Assembly (NCBI GenBank): GCA_002441395.1 | Contig: DJVZ01000027.1 | Span: forward strand, 1-36,075 | Origin: Spirochaetaceae bacterium UBA6243 | GTDB lineage: Bacteria; Spirochaetota; Spirochaetia; Treponematales; Rectinemataceae | DNA: 36,075 nt | Direction of reading: 5' to 3' | Part shown: in pieces, positions 8,096-15,279 of the stretch | How positions within the stretch are numbered: the stretch's first letter is position 1 | How the letters are laid out: each line of letters begins with the position of its first letter | Translations under genes and position numbers: made by a program | Notes under the pieces: model-generated | What the model saw: only the letters and a program-made list of their open reading frames with translations | The model's database searches: none | What the model was told of the DNA's origin: nothing

Positions 8096-9130
8096 TTGAA
8101 AGCTCTTATATTGAAAGAATATATGCACTTGGAAATCGCCGATGTCCCTGCTCCGCAAATCAGCGCGCCCGATGATGTCCTCATCCGGATAAAGGCGACT
8201 GCGATCTGCGGCTCGGATGTGCACGGGATTGATGGCTCAACCGGCAGACGCCAGCCTCCCCTCACCATGGGACATGAGGCGGCAGGCCTCGTGGCAGCCG
8301 TCGGGCCTGGAGTTAAAAATGTCGCGACTGGCGACAGAGTAACCTTTGATTCCACGATCTGGTGCGGGGAATGCCATTTCTGTAGACGTGGAGAAGTAAA
8401 TCTCTGTGACAACAGGCGCGTGCTGGGCGTCTCCTGCGACGAATACAGACGCGAGGGTACATTTGCCGAATATGTGGTGGTTCCCGAAAGAATCATCTAC
8501 AGGCTGCCGGAATCGGTCGCTTTCGAGGAAGCGGCGCTCACGGAGCCTGTCAGCGTGGCGATGCACGCTTTTCGCATAACAAATATGCAGCCGGGAGAAA
8601 GCGCCGCAGTCGTGGGCTCGGGCTTGATCGGCCTGCTGCTCATTCAAATAATCAGATCGTATTCGCCTCACCTTATTTTCGCTTTCGATACCGATTCACA
8701 GCGGAGAGCGGCAGCGTTAAGAGCGGGGGCGGACTTTGCCCTCGACCCGGCCGATCCTGCATCCCAGAAAAAAGTGCTGGACATGACTGAAGGTCGCGGC
8801 GTCGATCGCGTTTTCGAAGCTGTCGGAGCGAGTGCACCGATCGCAACGGCAGTCGCGGCGGCACGGAAAGGCGGCACGGTGACGCTTATCGGCAATATCA
8901 GCCCCAAAGCGGAGATCCCGTTGCAATCGGTAGTGACGAGGGAAATTTCCCTGATCGGCTCCTGCGCCATTTCAGGCGAATATCCCGTCTCCCTCGATTT
9001 GATGGCGAGTCATAAAATAGACGCCAAGTCAGTGATCAGCGCAATAGCGCCGCTCGAAGAAGGGCCTCTTTGGTTCGAGCGCCTTTACAGACGTGAACCT
9101 GGTTTATTGAAGGTTGTGCTTGTCCCGTGA
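8096..9130 (+). CDS. Zinc-dependent medium-chain alcohol/polyol dehydrogenase
   Basis: A 344-residue MDR-superfamily oxidoreductase resembling sorbitol or threonine dehydrogenases. Catalytic zinc ligands C38, H60 and E61 are visible (AICGSD and MGHEAAG). The structural zinc cysteines are complete: C90, C93, C96 and C104 (WCGECHFCRRGEVNLC). The NAD-binding motif is VVGSGLIGLLL with the strand-2 acidic end AFDTD, which favours NAD over NADP. The start is a TTG at 8096, decided by the strong AAGGAG at 8085-8090 with five bases of spacing and by family length; no ATG is in a plausible place. It lies 41 bases after the kinase and probably oxidises a secondary hydroxyl of the imported polyol or sugar. 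Confidence 0.9.
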   Translation: MKALILKEYMHLEIADVPAPQISAPDDVLIRIKATAICGSDVHGIDGSTGRRQPPLTMGHEAAGLVAAVGPGVKNVATGDRVTFDSTIWCGECHFCRRGEVNLCDNRRVLGVSCDEYRREGTFAEYVVVPERIIYRLPESVAFEEAALTEPVSVAMHAFRITNMQPGESAAVVGSGLIGLLLIQIIRSYSPHLIFAFDTDSQRRAAALRAGADFALDPADPASQKKVLDMTEGRGVDRVFEAVGASAPIATAVAAARKGGTVTLIGNISPKAEIPLQSVVTREISLIGSCAISGEYPVSLDLMASHKIDAKSVISAIAPLEEGPLWFERLYRREPGLLKVVLVP

Positions 9131-9198
9131 TTCGCGCGCCATTGGAGATGAATACTCGGTAACAATGTGTTTCTTATGGAAATAATGGAACTGATCAA

Positions 9199-10275
9199 AT
9201 GAACGATAAAATTCGGTTTGGCTTGATTGGGTATGGCAAAGTCGCCGCGCTTCATGCCCGGGCGCTGCGCACAGCTCCTCACTGTGAGCTTGTCTCTGTA
9301 AGCGGCCATCACCAGGAGAAGCGGGATGCCTTTGCGGTCCAGTGGGGTTTGGCGTCCCGAAATAGCGTCGAAGAAATGGTCAAAGAAGACGGGATTGAAG
9401 CCGTGGTGATCACGACGCCTCACCCGAGGCACTATCACGACGCGATGGAGGCCTTTGGCGCGGGGTGCCACGCGCTGGTCGAGAAGCCCCTCGCCCTCTC
9501 GGTCTCGGAGACCGAGGCGATGATCAGAGAGTCTCAGGCGCGCGGCCGTCTCTTAGGCGTGATATCACAGCGGCGCTGGTACCCTTCCTGCCAACGGATC
9601 CGCAAGGCGATCGACGACGGCTTTTTGGGAGCGCCCGCCCTGGGCCAGCTCACCATTTTAGGGTGGCGCGACGAACCATACTACCGTTCGGACCCATGGC
9701 GAGGTTCGTGGAAACATGAAGGCGGAGGCGTCATTGTCAACCAGGCACCGCATCAGTTCGATCTTCTGTGCTGGTACATGGGTGAAGTTGCTGAAGTGTA
9801 CGGAGGATGGGCAAACATCAACCATCCCTATATCGAAGTCGACGATTCTGCGGTGGCGGCAGTCCACTTCAGGTCAGGCGGGCTCGCGTCAATCTTCATA
9901 TCGAATTCGCAAAGGCCAGGTCTTTACGCAAAAGTCCACATACACGGCACCTCGGGCGCTTCTGCCGGCGTACAGACCGATGGCGGGGCTATGTTCATTG
10001 CAGGCCGCAGCGGAGTGCTCGAGCCACCCTACAACGACATATGGACGATTCCTGGACAGGAATCGATGCGCGAGAGGTGGCAGAAAGAGGACGCAACGTT
10101 CTTTTCGGGCATCGATGCGACCTGGTATTTCTTTGCTCAGCAGGAAGAGGATTTTGCCAGCGCAATTCTGAACAATGGGAAACCCGCCGTTACAGGCTAT
10201 GACGGTCTGCAGGTCGCCCGCATTATCGAGGGAATCTACAGGGCAAATGAAGACAAGGCCCCCGTTCGATATTGA
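9199..10275 (+). CDS. Gfo/Idh/MocA-family NAD(P)-dependent oxidoreductase
   Basis: A 358-residue sugar or inositol dehydrogenase-like protein. The N-terminal Rossmann fold starts with FGLIGYGKVAALHARAL (residues 7-23). The family EKP motif is at 95-97, with the lysine that takes part in catalysis. The C-terminal beta-sheet domain has GGGVIVNQAPHQFDLLCW, where the H and D positions normally complete the active site. It is the last gene of the plus-strand cluster, 68 bases after the zinc dehydrogenase, and only a weak GGAA precedes the ATG. Family members oxidise myo-inositol, glucose, sugar acids or their derivatives. With the zinc dehydrogenase it implies two sequential oxidations, but the substrate is unknown. 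Confidence 0.9.
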   Translation: MNDKIRFGLIGYGKVAALHARALRTAPHCELVSVSGHHQEKRDAFAVQWGLASRNSVEEMVKEDGIEAVVITTPHPRHYHDAMEAFGAGCHALVEKPLALSVSETEAMIRESQARGRLLGVISQRRWYPSCQRIRKAIDDGFLGAPALGQLTILGWRDEPYYRSDPWRGSWKHEGGGVIVNQAPHQFDLLCWYMGEVAEVYGGWANINHPYIEVDDSAVAAVHFRSGGLASIFISNSQRPGLYAKVHIHGTSGASAGVQTDGGAMFIAGRSGVLEPPYNDIWTIPGQESMRERWQKEDATFFSGIDATWYFFAQQEEDFASAILNNGKPAVTGYDGLQVARIIEGIYRANEDKAPVRY

Positions 10276-10304
10276 AGACGCGGCAGTGTGGTCTCTCTCT
10301 AAGA

Positions 10305-10326
10305 CCGGGCATGTCTGGGCCTTTTT
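10305..10326 (+). terminator. Possible weak intrinsic terminator of the sugar-catabolic operon
   Basis: A five-pair stem (10305-10309 with 10314-10318) closes on the loop CATG and contains two G-U pairs. It is followed by a run of five T at 10322-10326. It lies between the convergent oxidoreductase and comM genes. The stem is weak. Confidence 0.35.
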
Positions 10327-11864
10327 CAAATAGGCCATACGGCATCGCCATCGCCGAACTGACGGTACTCCATGGCCTCTTCGATTGCGGATTCTCCAAT
10401 GTCTGTGCGGGCGTCAAGATCGGCGATGGTGCGGGCGACTTTGAGGATGCTGTGACCTGCCCTTGCGGAGAGCCCGTAACTGGTCATTCCTGAAAGGAAT
10501 AGTTTTTCAGCGGATCCTTTTATCGAGCAAATATCCGAAATCAGTGCGGGTGGTATCCGGGCATTCGTGCGGGGATTGCCATACGTCGTACATGCCCTTT
10601 TCAAACGCGACCTCTGATGCAATCGGGCGGAGAGTACTTTTTCGCGAAAGAGGCCGGTCGGCGTCACCGAAGCCCTTATAAGCCGCGATGGCTCCGGCGG
10701 CGTGACAGCGATGCGCATGTCGATCCTGTCCATCAAAGGCCCTCCCAGCTTTTTCCAATATCGCCTTATTTCTTCGGGTGAACAGAGGCAAGTTTTGCCC
10801 GGCATCCCCAGATTTCCACAGGGGCATGGATTGGCAGCCATTATGAGCTGAAAATCTGAAGGAAAGCGAAGGACTCTCCCCGCGCGCACGATATCGACGT
10901 AGCCTTGCTCGACCGGTTCGCGGAGTGCCTGAAGCACATCTCTCCTGAATTCAGGGCACTCATCGAGAAAAAGCACGCCGTGATGCGCCAGGCTCACTTC
11001 TCCCGGCCTCAGCGGCTTCGAACCTCCGAGCATGCCCTCGAGGCTCGCCGAATGATGCGGTGCCCGAAATGGTGGCCTGCGCATAAGCTGCACCTGCGTT
11101 TTCCCCCACAACGAATAGAGCGATGCGGTATCAAAGGCCTCTTTTTCATCAAGTTCGGGCAGGATCGAAGGAAAACGCTGCGCGGCCATGGTTTTGCCAG
11201 CGCCGGGTGGACCCGCAAGAAACATGTTGTGCCCCCCCGCGGCGGCCACCATGAGGGCGCGCATCAGTCTTTCATCACCTCGAAAATCGTCAAAATCCTG
11301 AATTTGATCGGGTACTCTGTCAGTCGTAGTCCTTCCGCTTCTTTGCGGGGCCTCTCCCTTTCCAAGCGCTATGAGAACCTGTCGTGCTTCGGACAAGTGA
11401 CGTACGGGCCACACCTGCACCGACGAAACGATATGCGCTTCTCCCGCATTTTCATATGGCAGAATACAGCTGCGGATGCCGTGATCGGCAGCAGCCCTGA
11501 CCGCAGGCAAAACTCCCCGTGCGGGCCGGATGTCCCCTTCAAGCGTCAATTCTCCCATCGCGAGAATCCGGGCTGGTACATCTTCGACCTGGCCCGATTT
11601 CGCAAGTATTTTCAAGGCGATGGGAAGGTCATACGCCGACCCTTCCTTCGGAAGGTCTGCCGGCGAAAGGTTCACGAGGATGCGGTCCTGAGGAAACTCA
11701 AATCCTGCGTTGCGCATGGCGATTCTTGCCCGCTCGCGCGCCTCGCGAACCGATGTCGAGGCGAGCCCGACGATCTCCACTGCGGGTATCCCTGTGCGAA
11801 TATCGGCCTCGACATGAACGAGGATTCCGTCGAACCCCAAAGGTTCATGCGCATAAATATCCAT
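10326..11864 (-). CDS. comM: ComM/YifB-family Mg-chelatase-like AAA ATPase
   Basis: A 512-residue full-length YifB/ComM protein. In competent bacteria ComM is a hexameric helicase that promotes branch migration during integration of transformed DNA; in other bacteria the role is uncertain. The N-terminal Lon-protease-like domain (1-170) has GIPAVEIVGLASTSVREARERAR and the NLSPADLPKEGSAYDLPIA signature. The AAA module has Walker A GPPGAGKT (218-225) and Walker B VLFLDEC (297-303), then ANPCPCGNLG with the zinc-finger-like cysteines characteristic of this family. The C-terminal Mg-chelatase domain ends with ARTIADLDARTDIGESAIEEA. The ATG at 11864 has GAGGGAAC upstream. It follows pheT by 60 bases and is probably the last gene of that transcript. 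Confidence 0.93.
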   Translation of the reverse strand: MDIYAHEPLGFDGILVHVEADIRTGIPAVEIVGLASTSVREARERARIAMRNAGFEFPQDRILVNLSPADLPKEGSAYDLPIALKILAKSGQVEDVPARILAMGELTLEGDIRPARGVLPAVRAAADHGIRSCILPYENAGEAHIVSSVQVWPVRHLSEARQVLIALGKGEAPQRSGRTTTDRVPDQIQDFDDFRGDERLMRALMVAAAGGHNMFLAGPPGAGKTMAAQRFPSILPELDEKEAFDTASLYSLWGKTQVQLMRRPPFRAPHHSASLEGMLGGSKPLRPGEVSLAHHGVLFLDECPEFRRDVLQALREPVEQGYVDIVRAGRVLRFPSDFQLIMAANPCPCGNLGMPGKTCLCSPEEIRRYWKKLGGPLMDRIDMRIAVTPPEPSRLIRASVTPTGLFREKVLSARLHQRSRLKRACTTYGNPRTNARIPPALISDICSIKGSAEKLFLSGMTSYGLSARAGHSILKVARTIADLDARTDIGESAIEEAMEYRQFGDGDAVWPI

Positions 11865-11924
11865 CCCGTTCCCTCGTCTTTCACTACAAAGACGCGCGGG
11901 ACGGGGAGCATTGATTCAAGTATT

Positions 11925-13643
11925 TCAATCTTCCAGCAGCATCTCGAGATCGAGTTCCCCGGCGGCGCAGGGCATCATTACGCCGAAAGCCTCGAGCACC
12001 AAAGGGTGCAATTCGCCAAAGATGCCAACCCGCGCGCCATCTACAAGCACGTCCACCTGGCGGCCCGGCACAAAGCGGGAGTCAGAGGATTCGCGTACAG
12101 TGTACTCTTTTCCCAAAAGATACATGAACGCGGCGACATGGGAGGCGATCTCGTTGTAGTCGGCCTGCGCGTGGCTTGTCAAAAATCCGATATACTGGCG
12201 CGTCACGACACCATAGTTGACCTCAGGGGCCTTGAGGACGACCTTGCCGACTTCGAATGTCCGGTGCGGATACGAAGCCTTTGCCGAGACACTTTCTGTC
12301 TGTAAGAGCCCCGGAAGCGGAGAATTCCTCACATACTCGTAATTCTCCGTCATCGGGTTGGCGATCTTCACGAGGCCTTCCGCGGAAACCTGCATCTTTT
12401 CCGCATAATCCTTTCCCGAACCGAGATAGTTGTAGATCATCTCCTGATAGCCGAGCCCGACCATGATGCTCTTCGCTTTGCGCGAAAACCTTTCGATCGG
12501 CGTAAGCCGCCCGATCGTGAAATCCGTGGGGCGCTGGGGCACAAATTTTTCCATGCCCACGCCGATCATGATGTCCTCCACGATATCGAAGGGGTGCAGA
12601 AAATCATTGCGGTACTCAGGCGGCGCCACATGGATCACGGCGCCGTCCGTAGAATATGCGCAGAGCCCCATGCGGGTGAGGGCCTCAAGTGCATCGGCCA
12701 TCTCCAGCGAACTGCCAAGCAGGCGATTCGCATCATCGAGCGGGACCGAAACTTCTTCCTGGAAATAATAGGGAAACACTACTGAAGACCCGAACGGTGT
12801 ATCATACTCGTAGTCGACCTGGACATTATCAATTTCGAAGCCCATATCCGCGAGGTCGCAGGCCATGATGGCGCTCGAGAGAGCTACTGACGGATAATCG
12901 CTGCCGGTCACTTCGATAAAGATTTCGGCGTCGCCGACCTGCACCGCCCCAAGGTCCGCGCTGTTGATGATCGGCGGGTACGACAGCACTCTGCCCTTTG
13001 CATCGGTCAGCAGAGGATGGACCGGCCGGCCTTTGAGAATGGAGGCGTATTCGATGCCTTTGGGATGCTGCTCGAGTATCTGATTCAGGGTCATCGTGCG
13101 CGTCTCCTGCAGGGGGACAAAAGAGACCTTGTCGGGGTCCACTCCGCGATAATGTACGGGCCACTCGATCAGCGCGATGCGGTAGATGCCGATGGAGACG
13201 CCTTTCCGCTTGCGCCCGAAGTTCCAGGCGAGCTTCTCCTGAGTCTGGATCATATCGCGCAGAAGGGCATCGCTGATTGGCTTGCCTTTCGCCACAAGAC
13301 CGGCGAGCCATGGGCGCACTCCCTTGACCGACTTCTCTACAACGACCCGGTACGGCGCTTTGAGAGCCTTCTTCCGCGAAGCAAAAAAAGGATATGAAGG
13401 GATGCTGCGCGTGCGATACATTCTCAGCTGGCGGGCGAGCCCCGCGGTCGACCAGAGGTCCGGGCGGTTCGTGTCGTTGAGTTCGATTTTGATGGTTCTC
13501 TCCCTGTCGGCAGAAAGTGAAGTGTCCCACTCGTCGAGCTCGGCCTTCGCGACGGTCAGGTCTTCCTCAAATTCTTCTTTATCGGACCACGTCTTTCCGG
13601 CAAGACCAAAGAAAAGTTCTTCGTTCACTTCAATTTTCGGCAT
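11925..13643 (-). CDS. pheT: Phenylalanyl-tRNA synthetase beta subunit, archaeal/spirochaetal type
   Basis: A 572-residue beta subunit of the heterotetrameric PheRS, which edits and binds tRNA-Phe while PheS catalyses charging. Most bacterial PheT proteins are about 800 residues with tRNA-binding and anticodon-like end domains; this one is the short form known from archaea, eukaryotes and spirochaetes. It begins MPKIEVNEELFFGL and has NDTNRPDLWSTAGLARQLR (B1-type domain), then PPEYRNDFLHPFDIVEDIMIG in the B5 domain, and a catalytic-like core with no motif-2 residues. It starts 15 bases after the pheS stop and is clearly cotranscribed. The linkage of an archaeal-type pheS with a matching pheT indicates that the whole enzyme was inherited as a unit. 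Confidence 0.95.
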   Translation of the reverse strand: MPKIEVNEELFFGLAGKTWSDKEEFEEDLTVAKAELDEWDTSLSADRERTIKIELNDTNRPDLWSTAGLARQLRMYRTRSIPSYPFFASRKKALKAPYRVVVEKSVKGVRPWLAGLVAKGKPISDALLRDMIQTQEKLAWNFGRKRKGVSIGIYRIALIEWPVHYRGVDPDKVSFVPLQETRTMTLNQILEQHPKGIEYASILKGRPVHPLLTDAKGRVLSYPPIINSADLGAVQVGDAEIFIEVTGSDYPSVALSSAIMACDLADMGFEIDNVQVDYEYDTPFGSSVVFPYYFQEEVSVPLDDANRLLGSSLEMADALEALTRMGLCAYSTDGAVIHVAPPEYRNDFLHPFDIVEDIMIGVGMEKFVPQRPTDFTIGRLTPIERFSRKAKSIMVGLGYQEMIYNYLGSGKDYAEKMQVSAEGLVKIANPMTENYEYVRNSPLPGLLQTESVSAKASYPHRTFEVGKVVLKAPEVNYGVVTRQYIGFLTSHAQADYNEIASHVAAFMYLLGKEYTVRESSDSRFVPGRQVDVLVDGARVGIFGELHPLVLEAFGVMMPCAAGELDLEMLLED

Positions 13644-13658
13644 AGATGTTCTCCGGGC

Positions 13659-15221
13659 TCATTGAATTTTGTACTGGGAACGGCGCATGCGCACGCTCTC
13701 GAGGTCCGCGCTGAACAGCTCCCGCAGGTCGTTGAGCCCAAGCGCCATGAGCGCCATGCGGTCGATGCCGATTCCCCACGCGAGCACCGGTACATCGACC
13801 CCCAGGGAGCGCGTCACCTCGGGGCGGAAAATACCGGAGCCGCCGAGTTCAAACCACCCGAGCACCGGATGCTTGATGTGCACTTCGATCGACGGTTCGG
13901 TGAAGGGGAAATAGCCAGGCACGTACTTCACTTCCTTCGCGCCGGCGACTTCCACCGCGAACATTTCAAGGAAGCCGAGGAGGGTCCTCAGATTCACATC
14001 CTCGCCGAGCACAATGCCCTCGGTTTGGTAGAAGTCCGAAAGGTGCGTCGCGTCGACGCGGTCATAGCGGAAGCAGCGTACGATGCCGAAATACTTGCCC
14101 GGCACCTTGGCTTTTGGGAGCTGGCGTGCCGAGAGCACCGTCCCCTGGCTCCGCAGGATGAGCCTGCGCGTAAAATCGCGGTCGAACTGATACTGCCAGC
14201 CGCGGCTCCCCGTATTGCCGCCATGTTCATGCGCGGCGGCGACCCGCGACAGATATGGCTCCTCGATGAATTTGGCGTGGGTAGGTTCTTCTATGTAATA
14301 GACATCGTGAATGTCCCGCGCGGAGTGGAACTGTGGCATGAAGAGCGCGTCCGAATTCCAGAACTCGGTCTCCACCATGTTGCCGTCGAACTCCTCGAAC
14401 CCGAGGGACACAAGCTTGTCCTTGACGCTGTCGAGAAATTCGACGTAGGGATTGCGGCGGCCGGGGATCACGCGCGCGGGGGGTATCTGGAGGTTGTAGG
14501 GGCGGAAGCTCCCCTGCTTCCAGGTCCCCTTTTCGAGCATCTCGGGCGTAATGGCTCCCAGCTCTTCGCCGGTCATCCCGAGGGCGGTGACGGCCTCGCG
14601 GTACTCCGAGGCGAGCGGCGTGAGCCGGAAGAGCACTTTCGCGCGCTCGGCGATCCTGAAGGGCGCGTCCTGAGCGCCGCGCTTTTTGGCGTACTGGGCC
14701 ACGAGGGCTTTCTGTTGCGGCGTAAGCGACGTTTCGGGCAGAGAGCCGTTGTGGGCCGCGGCCGCGTCGAGAAGCGCCTCGGTGTCCAGGAGGGACTGGG
14801 GCAGCTCAGGTCTGGCGAGAACGGCGCGGCGCGACTCGTCCATCGCGCACACGCCTTCTTTTGACAGGGCGCCGAAGGCCGAGCCGACGGTCTTCTGATC
14901 GAACCCAAGTTTCTGGGCGATGTCGGGCAGGCTTAAGGGGCCGGATTCCCGCAAAAGCGAAAAAATCCGCCTGACGGGTGTGCCCTCGTCATGCCATTCC
15001 TGGCCAAAGGGGGTGAGTTCATAAAAAACCTCTGTCTGCCTGTCCGCTTCTTCCAGCACACCCTTTGCCACGAGCCAGGAGAAGGCCTGTTGATCCTGGC
15101 CTTCTTTAAAACCCAATTTTTCCCGAACACGAGCGCTGTCGATCATGTCTCCCGAGCTAAATGCCAAAATAATCTTCACTTCGAGAGGATGAAGTGCACG
15201 TGCCGCGCTTTGATCAATCAT
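13659..15221 (-). CDS. pheS: Phenylalanyl-tRNA synthetase alpha subunit, archaeal/spirochaetal type
   Basis: A 520-residue catalytic subunit of PheRS, a class II synthetase that charges tRNA-Phe. It is longer than the usual bacterial PheS of about 340 residues. The extra N-terminal part (1-220) is made of winged-helix-like repeats (MIDQSAARALHPLEVKIILAF; SLPDIAQKLGFDQKTVGSAFG), as in archaeal and eukaryotic enzymes, where it binds tRNA. The catalytic core shows FWNSDALFMPQFHSARDIHD, motif-2-like FRYDRVDATHL, and the C-terminal motif 3 LGGSGIFRPEV with WGIGIDRMALM. An AGGCAGGCGAAG purine tract precedes the ATG. It lies 58 bases after the 1007-residue protein gene. Confidence 0.96.
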   Translation of the reverse strand: MIDQSAARALHPLEVKIILAFSSGDMIDSARVREKLGFKEGQDQQAFSWLVAKGVLEEADRQTEVFYELTPFGQEWHDEGTPVRRIFSLLRESGPLSLPDIAQKLGFDQKTVGSAFGALSKEGVCAMDESRRAVLARPELPQSLLDTEALLDAAAAHNGSLPETSLTPQQKALVAQYAKKRGAQDAPFRIAERAKVLFRLTPLASEYREAVTALGMTGEELGAITPEMLEKGTWKQGSFRPYNLQIPPARVIPGRRNPYVEFLDSVKDKLVSLGFEEFDGNMVETEFWNSDALFMPQFHSARDIHDVYYIEEPTHAKFIEEPYLSRVAAAHEHGGNTGSRGWQYQFDRDFTRRLILRSQGTVLSARQLPKAKVPGKYFGIVRCFRYDRVDATHLSDFYQTEGIVLGEDVNLRTLLGFLEMFAVEVAGAKEVKYVPGYFPFTEPSIEVHIKHPVLGWFELGGSGIFRPEVTRSLGVDVPVLAWGIGIDRMALMALGLNDLRELFSADLESVRMRRSQYKIQ

Positions 15222-15246
15222 CTTCGCCTGCCTTGTCGTTTGGATG

Positions 15247-15276
15247 AGTATTGCCGGAAATGACCACGATGGTCAA
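15247..15276 (-). promoter_or_regulatory. Candidate pheS promoter overlapping an inverted repeat
   Basis: On the minus strand, TTGACC (15271-15276) is followed after 18 bases by AATACT (15247-15252), 26 bases before the pheS start. The -35 hexamer lies within a perfect inverted repeat, TGACCA-tcg-TGGTCA (15261-15275), directly after the upstream stop codon. It could be an internal promoter, an operator, or an RNA hairpin. It is not a standard terminator, since no T-run follows. Confidence 0.35.
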
Positions 15277-15279
15277 CGG

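Noticed and set aside
13662..14864. Long open frame of about 400 codons on the plus strand
   Set aside because: It lies wholly opposite pheS, whose motifs are unmistakable. High GC in the third position of pheS keeps the antisense frame open. No family features are seen in it.
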